From Bacteriovoracaceae bacterium (GTDB lineage: Bacteria > Bdellovibrionota > Bacteriovoracia > Bacteriovoracales > Bacteriovoracaceae), in assembly GCA_018649885.1 (NCBI GenBank), contig JABIHA010000108.1:28133-92132 (forward strand): a stretch of DNA of 64,000 nt, written 5' to 3'. Below are positions 1 to 7,830 of the stretch, in pieces; the stretch's first letter is position 1, and each line of letters opens with the position of its first letter. The notes below the pieces were generated by a model that saw only the letters and a program-made list of their open reading frames with translations, did no database searches and was not told the origin of the DNA. A program made the position numbers and the translations under genes.

Positions 1-2
1 GA

Positions 3-278
3 AATGACCATCTAGATTTCTTAGTTCTCGATGTATCAACAGATCCAGAGTCTAAAATAGAATCATCGCTTCATATTCCTTACCTTGAGCTTGAAAGAAG
101 GTATATGGAAATTCCAAGCAAAACAATCCCTCTTTTGGTCATTTCAAAAAGTGGCCTGAATTCAATACTCGCCTGTGAACTGCTCATTACGAAAGGCTAT
201 CTTAATCTAAACCATGTTTCTGGTGGACACCAGTACTGGCCTGGGCACACTGCTCAAAGAGAAACTCAAGCTTCTTAA
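3..278 (+). CDS. Rhodanese-like domain protein, 3' part only
   Basis: The window opens inside this gene; 91 codons remain before TAA at 276-278. The translation shows the second half of a rhodanese fold: LDVST near the start, then a block VISKSGLNS where rhodaneses carry the catalytic Cys in the motif C-x-x-G-x-R-S, and then VSGGHQYWPG matching the terminal GG-x-x-x-W-x-G signature. The Cys position is occupied by Ser, so sulfurtransferase activity is unlikely and a regulatory or sulfide/phosphate-binding role is more plausible. The stop overlaps the stop of the convergent outer-membrane barrel gene by 4 bp. The N-terminus and any second rhodanese domain lie outside the window. Confidence 0.6.
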   Translation, partial: NDHLDFLVLDVSTDPESKIESSLHIPYLELERRYMEIPSKTIPLLVISKSGLNSILACELLITKGYLNLNHVSGGHQYWPGHTAQRETQAS

Positions 279-1474
279 AAATAATATCTCAGCTTTGTAT
301 AAATAGAGTTATCGTAACTTCCAAATTCTGATTTTGGAGCAAGACGTGTACTTGATTTTCGTCCAAGGCCTATACTTGCACCCACATCGATAGTGAGATC
401 TTGTTCGATATTCCATTCAAACCCTGGAGTAAATAGAAGGGATGAATCATCAAGGTTGGTCATTTGGCTCATGGAAATATTTACTAGAGGAGAGATCAAA
501 TAAGTAAGACCTACAATAAGATAGTTTTTTGCAAGGAGATACACTCCTGCTTCTAAAAATGCCATACTACTCGAAATACTTCCATAATCTTGGTAGTTTC
601 GACTTCCCGCCTCGCTATAATGATACTCAGCTAAAATTGTAAGATCTATGGGAAAGAGATATTCAAGGCCAGTACTTGATCTGAGGTAATTCAATCTATT
701 GTCTTTTTTCAAGTCATTGTAGGCAAGTTCAAGCCAAGCACCAGCACCTTTAATATTTCCTGAAAAGTTTGCACCGTAGAGAAGGTTTTTCTTGAATCTA
801 TTTACCAGAAATTCCAGGTCCCAATTTAAAACTGGAAATTTTGCAGACACAAAGTATGCGTTGTTTTTGTCTTCGAGATTCTCACCAAAAATAGCGCCAA
901 AATCTATTTCAGAAAGATCAGTTGTAGATATGTGTGCTCTAATAGCATCATTTCCATACCTTTGTTCAGTATCAATCATCACTAGGTTAAAGGGAGCTAT
1001 GACATCAGTAGGATTAACTGTCCGAGCAACCCCGAAACCGATTGCTTGCCTTCCGGCCGTAACTGACAATAAATCATTTGAAAAACCATAATACAATCTA
1101 TCTAAATTTTGTTCTACTCTGACAGATTTAGAATTGTATAGATTATTTTTTACTAGATATCTAGGCAGTTCATAAGCACGATAAGAAACAACATCACTTT
1201 CTAAACTTGAAAAGTATACAGGATCTCTAATGCTGTTGAGGGAGGAAAATAGTTCATAAGAGGCCTCAAAAATGTGAGGGTCATTACTATAAAGAACAGT
1301 CAGTCCATTATTGACCACACCATATGTGATGCTCTCTTTTTCTGCACCCACAATTTGCGAGCGTTTAGTCGCAAAGATCGCTCTATGATGCCCCTGGGCC
1401 TCAATTTGTGAGTAAACAGGTAAGCTCAGAAAAACTGAGATGCTAAAAAATAGTATCGCTTTCAATTCTTCCAT
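275..1474 (-). CDS. Outer-membrane beta-barrel protein, last gene of the LolCDE-like operon
   Basis: The 399-residue product starts with a signal peptide (hydrophobic residues about 6-20, cleavage near VYS-Q) and continues with alternating amphipathic strands rich in Tyr, Asn and Gly. It ends in RYYF, the C-terminal aromatic typical of BAM-inserted barrels. I do not recognise a named family. The start lies 32 bp inside the upstream ATPase gene in another frame, so translation is probably coupled. Its place at the end of an operon with an ABC transporter and a LolA-like carrier suggests that it is the outer-membrane element of that transport route. This role is inference; it could also be an ordinary porin-like protein. 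Confidence 0.7.
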   Translation of the reverse strand: MEELKAILFFSISVFLSLPVYSQIEAQGHHRAIFATKRSQIVGAEKESITYGVVNNGLTVLYSNDPHIFEASYELFSSLNSIRDPVYFSSLESDVVSYRAYELPRYLVKNNLYNSKSVRVEQNLDRLYYGFSNDLLSVTAGRQAIGFGVARTVNPTDVIAPFNLVMIDTEQRYGNDAIRAHISTTDLSEIDFGAIFGENLEDKNNAYFVSAKFPVLNWDLEFLVNRFKKNLLYGANFSGNIKGAGAWLELAYNDLKKDNRLNYLRSSTGLEYLFPIDLTILAEYHYSEAGSRNYQDYGSISSSMAFLEAGVYLLAKNYLIVGLTYLISPLVNISMSQMTNLDDSSLLFTPGFEWNIEQDLTIDVGASIGLGRKSSTRLAPKSEFGSYDNSIYTKLRYYF

Positions 1475-2144
1475 CCTTAAGAGTGATTAGTCTTTTAGCT
1501 CTCTCCATAATTGTATTGTCATGAGTTGAGAAAATAAAGGTAGTCTGATACTTACTGTTGAGCTCTTTCATTAACTCAACCAGTGCCACCGCAGTTTTGG
1601 AATCCAAATTTGCTGTAGGCTCATCTGCCAAAACTATTTCAGGCCTTGTTACTATTGCTCTTGCCACAGCAACTCTTTGTTGTTGCCCACCTGAAAGCTG
1701 AGAGGGTTTTCTTTTTTCCATTCCCGTAAGCCCAACATCGGATAATATACTTTGTACTTTTTCACGCCTTACTTCTTTTGAAATACCCTGAAGTTGCATG
1801 ACAAATTCAATATTTTCTTCAACACTTAGAACTGGAATCAAATTGTAGGCCTGGAAAATAAATCCTATATGATCTCTCCTGAAATCCGATAGTTCATTAC
1901 CACTGAGTGTTGTCAAATCATTACCAGCAAGAAAAATTCTTCCTGCAGTGGGGGTATCTAGTCCACTTATTAAATTGAGTAGCGTTGACTTGCCAGATCC
2001 TGAAGGGCCTACGATAGCAACGAACTCTCCTTTTTTAATTTTAAAAGAAACATCACTTACAGCGTTAACTTGGGTTTGTTCACCTTCATTAAATATCTTT
2101 TTAACGTTCTCTACTTTAAAAATTTCTTCATGGTCAATATTCAT
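1443..2144 (-). CDS. lolD: LolD/MacB-type ABC transporter ATPase
   Basis: A 233-residue nucleotide-binding subunit. It has Walker A GPSGSGKST at about residues 46-54, a Q-loop in IGFIFQAYNLIPVLSV, the signature LSGGQQQRVAVARA, Walker B with IVLADEPTANLD and a switch His in FSTHD. This arrangement belongs to the LolD/MacB/FtsE group, which powers extraction or mechanotransmission rather than bulk import. I chose the ATG at 2144 because AGGAGG lies five bases upstream, overlapping the permease stop; GTG two codons earlier is the alternative. It presumably dimerises and drives the two FtsX-type permeases encoded just upstream. The lolD symbol is by family resemblance; the genuine lipoprotein-releasing LolD may be elsewhere in the genome. 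Confidence 0.85.
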   Translation of the reverse strand: MNIDHEEIFKVENVKKIFNEGEQTQVNAVSDVSFKIKKGEFVAIVGPSGSGKSTLLNLISGLDTPTAGRIFLAGNDLTTLSGNELSDFRRDHIGFIFQAYNLIPVLSVEENIEFVMQLQGISKEVRREKVQSILSDVGLTGMEKRKPSQLSGGQQQRVAVARAIVTRPEIVLADEPTANLDSKTAVALVELMKELNSKYQTTFIFSTHDNTIMERAKRLITLKDGRIESDTIF

Positions 2145-2153
2145 GACCACCTC

Positions 2154-3371
2154 CTATAAACTTTTTTTCAATGCATCTGCAAGAGTTATCCTTGTGGCAT
2201 GTATCCCTGGATATAATCCAACAAGTAATGTGAAAACAAAGATTAAAATTGGATATAATACAAATTGTTTAACTGAAAAAACAAAGTAGATTTTGTCGCT
2301 AAAAGTAATCTCAGCAAACTCCACACCTGCGTAATCAATCCCATATTTTGCCCAAAACCCACCAATCACAATAGCTATGATGATCCCAAAAAACATACTC
2401 AGTAGAGAAAGGGCCGCTGCCTCAGATAAAATCATTAATAATAGTGAGCGCGAGCGAGTTCCAAGTGATCTAAGCACTCCAAACTCAAATAACCTCTCAT
2501 AGAGTGACATAAAAAGAGTATTGAGAATTCCCAAAGAAACAAGGGCGAGAAGAATGGTGGAAAGAATTGATATGGATACTGTACTCATATCAATTGTTGA
2601 GACCACACCCGGAGCCAAATCTTTCCAGCTCTCTGCAATATTTTGTTCGCTGTTAAGAGACTGGAAAAACTCAACTGAATTGTCTACCTCAGATAACTCT
2701 TTAAAACGAAAAGCGATTTCATGTACTTTGCCTTCTAAACCCAAAAGAGATTGTGCCTTCGATTTTTTAATAAAGACCACTCCTTCATCCATTTGATCGG
2801 AACCAAGTGAAAAGACCCCTTTTAATCTAAATAGCTCTTGAACAAGCTCGCCTGTGTGGGCCTGGGCCATGGTCACAACAATTCGGTCTCCAAGTCTAAC
2901 TCCGAGTCTTTTTTTCTGTTTGTGCCCAATTAAAATATCCCCATCTTTTTCAAGTGAGCCTCCCTCAATAATTCGTTTCTCTACTTTTGAGATTTTGAAT
3001 TCATCCTTAGGATCAATGCCGTAAAGTAAGACATTTGCAGAGTCCTCAGCGGAGGATATAAGTGACATTGTTATCACTCGTGAAGAATAGGCTACAATAT
3101 TTTCCTGCCCATTTAATTTTTTAATCACATTTTCTAAATTAGAAATTGTATTTTCTACGCTTACTGATTTTTGAAAATCTTTTTGATGAATCTGGCCATG
3201 TCCCAAAAACGTATCAGTTACATTGATAATCATATTGTCTAGCATTCCGACCCAAAAGCCATCTGCTAAAATAAGAGACGCAAGCCCTATACCAATAGCA
3301 ATCGCTGCAATAAGAGATCTTCTAGTATTTCTAAATAAATTTCTAAACCCTAATTTAAAAAATAATAACAA
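2154..3371 (-). CDS. FtsX/LolC-family ABC transporter permease (second of the pair)
   Basis: A 405-residue permease with the MacB/LolC layout: an N-terminal membrane segment at about residues 20-45, a large periplasmic domain (about 45-270), and three C-terminal membrane helices. The FtsX signature LFEFGVLRSLGTRSRS sits between the second and third membrane segments. Ten bases separate it from the upstream permease and its stop overlaps the ATPase ribosome-binding site. With its paralogue it should form the heterodimeric membrane core, as LolC and LolE do. The substrate cannot be read from sequence. Confidence 0.8.
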   Translation of the reverse strand: MLLFFKLGFRNLFRNTRRSLIAAIAIGIGLASLILADGFWVGMLDNMIINVTDTFLGHGQIHQKDFQKSVSVENTISNLENVIKKLNGQENIVAYSSRVITMSLISSAEDSANVLLYGIDPKDEFKISKVEKRIIEGGSLEKDGDILIGHKQKKRLGVRLGDRIVVTMAQAHTGELVQELFRLKGVFSLGSDQMDEGVVFIKKSKAQSLLGLEGKVHEIAFRFKELSEVDNSVEFFQSLNSEQNIAESWKDLAPGVVSTIDMSTVSISILSTILLALVSLGILNTLFMSLYERLFEFGVLRSLGTRSRSLLLMILSEAAALSLLSMFFGIIIAIVIGGFWAKYGIDYAGVEFAEITFSDKIYFVFSVKQFVLYPILIFVFTLLVGLYPGIHATRITLADALKKSL

Positions 3372-3381
3372 TTTCGTTCCT

Positions 3382-4593
3382 CTAAGCTGCTCTCATTGCC
3401 TTTGAGGGCAATATTTTCATGGCCATCCATGAAGGGTACAAACAAACAAAAAATGTAGTGGTCAATATAATTTTTGAAGGAGTGGTGTAGCAAGCTAACA
3501 TCACTTTCCCTTTTATTTCTTTTATGATAATTCCGCCCCATTCAATGGGTGTGGCCAAATCGATTCCATATTTAGAAAAATAGTAATTGAGAAAGGTTGA
3601 AAAAATTGATCCTATAGCAATGCTGAAGAGGGCCATGATAAAATTTTCAATGAAAATTAATTTCGCAATATCAATGGGTCGTCCACCAATAGCTTTTATC
3701 ACCCCAAATTCTCTGGTTCGTTCAAGAATTGACATTAAAACGGTATTGAATACCCCTATGGCCATAACCAAGATAAGAATGAACCTTGCAACAGTGTCAC
3801 CTTTTTTATCTGCTTGCATTGCTTTGTAAAAATCTTTTTCTACTTCTTCCCAGGAACTCACCTCAAGCCCGTCACCTAATTTTTGCTGCAACTTCTTTTT
3901 TAATTTGGGGATATTGGTACCATCTTTTACAATCAATGAAATTTCATGAATTCTATCTCCAAAAGAAAGAAACTCAGATGCTATTCTTAGAGGCATATAT
4001 ACTTTTTGATCATCCATACCTCTACCTGGGTGATCGATGATACCTATGACTTTAAAAGAGTCATTGGCAATTGAACCATCTGCTCCTTGTCCTATCAAAT
4101 ATATATCACTACCTACTTTTGCTTTTAATACTTCCGAAACACCCTTTCCCAAAATGACTTCATGGCCTGACGAGCCTGAAAAATATACACCCCGGTTTAC
4201 TCTTTTTTTCAAAGTAGTGAGCATAGCTTCTTTTTCAGGATCAACTGCCATGATTTGCACACCCTGCGTTTTTTTTTTGAAAAAGCTTAGTGAACCGAAG
4301 TGAATTCTTGAAGAGGTAGATTCTATTTCAGAGAAAGTACCCAGATCATCTGTTACGGTCTTTGGATCTTTTATAGCGGTAAAAAACCTCGGATTATCTA
4401 AATATCCTTTTTGGTGAATCTGTAGATGACCAGTTCGCTCTCTAATAAAATGATCAATATAAATTTCATAACCACCATCGGCAATGCAAACAAAGAATGA
4501 AAATAGAGTAAAGCCAAAAACCATCATACCCATAGTAAGAAGGCTTCTTCTTTTGTTTCTAAGAATATTTCTAAAACCAATGGCCCAGATCAA
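3382..4593 (-). CDS. FtsX/LolC-family ABC transporter permease (first of the pair)
   Basis: A 403-residue paralogue of the next gene, with the same order: an N-terminal helix (about residues 18-40), a MacB-type periplasmic domain and three C-terminal helices. The signature REFGVIKAIGGRPID marks the FtsX domain. It starts 2 bp after the LolA-like gene stops, so the two are almost certainly co-translated. Having two diverged permeases with one ATPase matches the LolCDE stoichiometry rather than the homodimeric MacB arrangement. Confidence 0.8.
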   Translation of the reverse strand: MIWAIGFRNILRNKRRSLLTMGMMVFGFTLFSFFVCIADGGYEIYIDHFIRERTGHLQIHQKGYLDNPRFFTAIKDPKTVTDDLGTFSEIESTSSRIHFGSLSFFKKKTQGVQIMAVDPEKEAMLTTLKKRVNRGVYFSGSSGHEVILGKGVSEVLKAKVGSDIYLIGQGADGSIANDSFKVIGIIDHPGRGMDDQKVYMPLRIASEFLSFGDRIHEISLIVKDGTNIPKLKKKLQQKLGDGLEVSSWEEVEKDFYKAMQADKKGDTVARFILILVMAIGVFNTVLMSILERTREFGVIKAIGGRPIDIAKLIFIENFIMALFSIAIGSIFSTFLNYYFSKYGIDLATPIEWGGIIIKEIKGKVMLACYTTPSKIILTTTFFVCLYPSWMAMKILPSKAMRAA

Positions 4594-4595
4594 AC

Positions 4596-5324
4596 TTATC
4601 GCCTCTTTTGAAGATTTCTCTTACTAAAAACGCTATCAGAAATTTCTTTGTTAAATTCCGCAGCAGTGTATTTGATAATTGTTTTATTTCCCTTCTTCTT
4701 TAATGGCACTAGCTCTAAAACTGTCGGAATAGTCTTGCCACCAATTTTTTTAATTTCTTTCATTTCCATAACTCGAATTTTTTCCATATTTTCATCGTAA
4801 TAAATCTGTTTAATAGGAAATTCATTCTTCTTATCTACTAAAATCTCCACTTTTCCCCAAACTGTTACAGTTTCAGGTTTGGGAGTGGAAATGATCCTAT
4901 AATAGTTTTGATCTTCTACTCCAAATTTTGAGTTGAAATCTTTTCTATAGGTATTCTCTTTTACTAAATCATCATTTGTTAGGTCTGAGCCCATCCAGGA
5001 ACCCATCATCATCGAAGGAGGAACTTTAATCACCTTGTTAATTTTTGGGAAAAAATTCCACATATCATTGTCTCTTTTTAAAGTAGAGATCCCTTTGTCC
5101 TTCTTGGGAGCTAGTATTGTAATAAACGTCCGTTCCAGTCCCTTTGTCCAAACTTTCATTTTTAGAGTCCGCTTCCAATTAGGAGTCTGGATTTGCATCT
5201 CCATTTGCACTTCAGAGGAATCAGATCGATGTAGACGGTCAATCCTATCTAGAAGCTTCTCTAAACTCTTTGAATAAACAGAGTGGGAAAATATCAAAAT
5301 CAAAGACATGATAAATTTCTTCAA
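4596..5324 (-). CDS. LolA-like periplasmic lipoprotein/lipid carrier (outer membrane lipoprotein-sorting protein family)
   Basis: A 242-residue exported protein; signal peptide residues 1-18 (MKKFIMSLILIFSHSVYS). The mature part resembles the LolA_like family (PF17131), with DMWNFFPKINKVIKVP and MMMGSWMGSDLTNDDL, a Trp/Met-rich stretch typical of these proteins. Related proteins adopt the LolA/LolB half-barrel that holds acyl chains. As first gene of the operon with a LolCDE-like transporter it is the likely periplasmic shuttle for what the transporter extracts. Members of this family are better known beside RND/MMPL transporters, so pairing with an ABC transporter is noteworthy. Lipid versus lipoprotein cargo is open. 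Confidence 0.75.
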   Translation of the reverse strand: MKKFIMSLILIFSHSVYSKSLEKLLDRIDRLHRSDSSEVQMEMQIQTPNWKRTLKMKVWTKGLERTFITILAPKKDKGISTLKRDNDMWNFFPKINKVIKVPPSMMMGSWMGSDLTNDDLVKENTYRKDFNSKFGVEDQNYYRIISTPKPETVTVWGKVEILVDKKNEFPIKQIYYDENMEKIRVMEMKEIKKIGGKTIPTVLELVPLKKKGNKTIIKYTAAEFNKEISDSVFSKRNLQKRR

Positions 5325-5406
5325 AACAACCTCTTGGTAATTGATCAGGCACGCCCATAGTACTCCAATTAAAATAACAAAATAAATATTATTTAGAGTT
5401 TTCTAT

Positions 5407-5449
5407 ATTTGGCCCTTGGCCTGCAGTTAATACAGTTACAAGGCCAAAT
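5407..5449. repeat. Inverted repeat in a divergent intergenic region
   Basis: Arms 5407-5418 and 5439-5449 are complementary over 11 bp with one bulged C and frame a 20-base loop. The element sits between the divergent LolA-like and small exported genes, 33 bp before the start at 5482. It could be a hairpin in the mRNA leader of the small gene or an operator. No U-tract follows, so it is not an obvious terminator. Confidence 0.4.
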
Positions 5450-5481
5450 TCATGAAAATTAAGGCCGTATGAGGAGAAAAA

Positions 5482-5736
5482 ATGAATAAATTTATGACAG
5501 GTGCACTGCTGCTGGCCACTTTAACTATATCAATGTCAGCCTTCGCCGATCAGAGTCAAAGCTCCTCAAATCTCAAACACCTTAAGGCCCTTAATCAAAT
5601 CTTTTGGCATAATGGCATTGTTCAAAATGTAGAGATGGAACAAGACGCTCAGAATCTTAAAGTAAGCGATGAGCAAGTTCCTTTTGAGTTTGCAAAATTA
5701 CCTGAGGAATTAGTACGACCTTTACAAAACTTATAA
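5482..5736 (+). CDS. Small exported protein of unknown function
   Basis: An 84-residue product with a clear signal peptide (MNKFMTGALLLATLTISMSAFA, cleavage before DQSQ), leaving a mature peptide of about 62 residues that is polar and acidic with no cysteine. A ribosome-binding site (GAGGAG) lies eight bases before the ATG. I recognise no family. It precedes the MarR-type regulator gene by 95 bp, but a separate promoter between them suggests independent transcription. Export to the periplasm is supported; function is unknown. Confidence 0.65.
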   Translation: MNKFMTGALLLATLTISMSAFADQSQSSSNLKHLKALNQIFWHNGIVQNVEMEQDAQNLKVSDEQVPFEFAKLPEELVRPLQNL

Positions 5737-5747
5737 AACTCAAAGCT

Positions 5748-5776
5748 TTGCCAAAATCTTTTTCATTCGTTATAGT
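5748..5776 (+). promoter_or_regulatory. Sigma-70-type promoter for the MarR regulator gene
   Basis: TTGCCA at 5748-5753 and TATAGT at 5771-5776 are separated by 17 bases; each hexamer differs from consensus at one position. The expected transcription start near 5783 leaves a leader of about 50 bases before the ATG at 5832. Confidence 0.6.
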
Positions 5777-5788
5777 CTGATAGTCATA

Positions 5789-5798
5789 CTAGCGCTAG
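5789..5798. promoter_or_regulatory. Possible MarR operator palindrome
   Basis: CTAGCGCTAG is a perfect 10-bp palindrome immediately after the predicted transcription start of the MarR gene. MarR proteins commonly repress their own genes by binding short palindromes here, so autoregulation is plausible. The site is short and could be coincidental. Confidence 0.35.
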
Positions 5799-5831
5799 GG
5801 TGACATGGAAAAATTATAATGGGACCAGCTT

Positions 5832-6341
5832 ATGTTAAGGATTTCACGAGTAAACAGTCTTCTCAAAAAAAACTACCGACTTCTTGGTCAAATTCTGAAT
5901 CAAAAACTTCAAGGGAAAGGCTTTACTGACCTGAGAGTGAGCTTTTTAGAAATCCTCATCTACATTTGTGAAAATGAAGGCACACCCATAAAGAAAATTG
6001 GTAGTGCTTGTAATCTCAAAAAACAAACAATGACTAGCCATCTAAATGAACTTGAAAAAAGAGGCTATATAAAAAGAGTTACCAGTAGCACTGATAAAAG
6101 AGAAAGCCATATCTTTCTTACTCAATATGGTGAGAAGTTTAAATCAAACCTAATTTCCACTCTTAACGATTTAGAAAAAACAGTGAACCTACTTATTGGT
6201 GAAATCGAGCTCGAAAGACTTGAGATGACTCTCGAAAATTTCTACAGCAAGATTCACCAAAATGATCTTAAAGGGACTGAAGCTGCTCCCGAGAGTTTTC
6301 TTGGTGTTATTAACGAAGAAGAAGTTAGATACTGGACCTGA
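5832..6341 (+). CDS. MarR-family transcriptional regulator
   Basis: A 169-residue winged-helix protein. The DNA-binding core spans about residues 40-110: a recognition segment LKKQTMTSHLNELEKRGYIKRV followed in outline by a wing with TDKRESHIFLTQYG, where the DxR of the wing is conserved. Flanking helices should form the dimer interface. MarR proteins usually sense small phenolic ligands, antibiotics or oxidants and repress neighbouring genes, but no efflux or redox gene adjoins it, so the regulon is unclear. A well-formed promoter and a palindrome lie just upstream, consistent with autoregulation. Confidence 0.85.
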   Translation: MLRISRVNSLLKKNYRLLGQILNQKLQGKGFTDLRVSFLEILIYICENEGTPIKKIGSACNLKKQTMTSHLNELEKRGYIKRVTSSTDKRESHIFLTQYGEKFKSNLISTLNDLEKTVNLLIGEIELERLEMTLENFYSKIHQNDLKGTEAAPESFLGVINEEEVRYWT

Positions 6342-6394
6342 GGTTCAGGAAACCAGTCATGAGTAATCCCCTTTTCTTTTTTTGTTTTCCTTTT

Positions 6395-6634
6395 TGTTGG
6401 CGCTTGGCAGTTGCCCTTGCCCACCCAGCTGGAATTAATAAATGGAACATAATTTTTAAGTTCATTATGGGCTTCTCACAATCTACAAAAAATCGATCTC
6501 ATTTTTAACACTAATACGTGAAATTGGTAAAGACTTACCAAGAGGATTTTATTTGAAATCATCAGTATGTTAGTGGTCATGTGTAAGTAAGAAATTTATC
6601 TTGGGTGGGCAAGGGCAACTGCCAAGCGCCAACA
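6395..6634. repeat. 33-bp perfect inverted repeat flanking a 174-bp core
   Basis: Positions 6395-6427 and 6602-6634 are exact reverse complements over 33 bp. Weaker complementarity continues outward to about 6382 and 6648. The core (6428-6601) is AT-rich with no convincing reading frame. The element occupies the 373-bp gap between the convergent MarR and rodA genes, so both transcripts would end in the same 33-base sequence. It could be a MITE-like non-autonomous element, a very large transcription-blocking hairpin, or a duplicated 3' element. I find no target duplication or transposase. The remainder of the gap holds nothing else I can support. Confidence 0.8.
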
Positions 6635-6714
6635 CCAAGGCAAAGGGAGCAGTTAAGAAGTTGACTAGGAGTGATCTGAGTAAGCATGGATATTTTTCAA
6701 AATGTCCAATTAGA

Positions 6715-7830
6715 TTAAAAGAAATTCCTAGAATTACTGAGACCTGTGGCAATGCCAATGCACACCCCGAACGTGAGAAGACTAGAGCCCCCATAGGACA
6801 TTAACGGCAGCGGAAGACCAACAATAGGCATAAGACCCATGACCATTCCCATATTGACCACTGTATGAAAAAAGAAAATAGACATCAGTCCAATGGCGAG
6901 CAAGGAATCAAAAAATCTTAAGACAGAAGTGGAAAGCCACAAAAATCTGAAAAATAAAATCCCGTATAGTGCTAATAGTAAAATGGAGCCCAAAAGACCG
7001 TGCTCTTCATTGAAGATTGAGAAAACAAAGTCAGTATGGTTTTCAGGTAGATAATTGAGTGATGCCTGAGAAGATTTTTTATAGCCCTTACCAAAAATTT
7101 GCCCAGACCCAATGGCAATCTTACTTTGAATAGCGTTGTAACCTGTCCCTCTGGCATCAGCAGTATCATCAAGAAAGGTAAGTATTCTTTGTTTTTGATA
7201 GTTTTTGAGACCAAACTCAAACATAACCCCACCAGCGAGTGCCGCCATAATGGATACAATTATTATCGTTTTCCATTTGAGTCTTCTGTAGAATGCGATC
7301 ATTAAAAATACTAAGAGAACAATCAAGCCTGTTCCCAGATCGGGTTCAACAATAATAAGCATTGCTGGAAAAAGTGCGATGAGACCTGGGACTACTAACT
7401 CTTTAAGCCCTGTTTCTGTATGGGGATTATTCTTTGTGTACCACCTGGCGAGTGCCAGAACCACAGAAATTTTCATCATTTCTGAAGGCTGAAACCTTAT
7501 AGGACCAAGGACTAACCATCTCTGGGCCCCAAGAGCTTTATTTCCCATGATTAATACCAAAATTAACGCGAATATATTGAGACCGTACAAGACATAGGCG
7601 AACCTAAAATAATTTTTGGGTCGAATAAAACTTACGAGGAACCCAACCCCCATGGCCACTCCAAACATAATAAGTTGTTTTTTGTAGATAGCGCCAAGGA
7701 CAACCTTATTGGCTGCGTGAGTTGCAGAATACAGGTTTAATATCCCAATGATAAATATAATAATGACGATACCAAAAAAACTCAGGTCATATTTTTTTAA
7801 ATAATTTACGATATCAATCTTTAGATTCAA
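6715..7830 (-). CDS. rodA: Peptidoglycan glycosyltransferase RodA
   Basis: A 371-residue SEDS-family membrane protein that polymerises lipid II into glycan strands during elongation, in complex with PBP2. About ten membrane helices are visible. Family landmarks include RFQPSEMMKIS, an Asp in the loop VEPDLGTG, ENHTDFVFSIFNEEHG, and the terminal MSYGGSSLLTFGVCIG. Translation begins at TTG, whose bases overlap the TGA of the PBP2 gene by four, so it is coupled. It is last in the mreC-mreD-mrdA-rodA operon. No intrinsic terminator is evident; the 33-bp inverted repeat lies downstream. Confidence 0.93.
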   Translation of the reverse strand: MNLKIDIVNYLKKYDLSFFGIVIIIFIIGILNLYSATHAANKVVLGAIYKKQLIMFGVAMGVGFLVSFIRPKNYFRFAYVLYGLNIFALILVLIMGNKALGAQRWLVLGPIRFQPSEMMKISVVLALARWYTKNNPHTETGLKELVVPGLIALFPAMLIIVEPDLGTGLIVLLVFLMIAFYRRLKWKTIIIVSIMAALAGGVMFEFGLKNYQKQRILTFLDDTADARGTGYNAIQSKIAIGSGQIFGKGYKKSSQASLNYLPENHTDFVFSIFNEEHGLLGSILLLALYGILFFRFLWLSTSVLRFFDSLLAIGLMSIFFFHTVVNMGMVMGLMPIVGLPLPLMSYGGSSLLTFGVCIGIATGLSNSRNFF

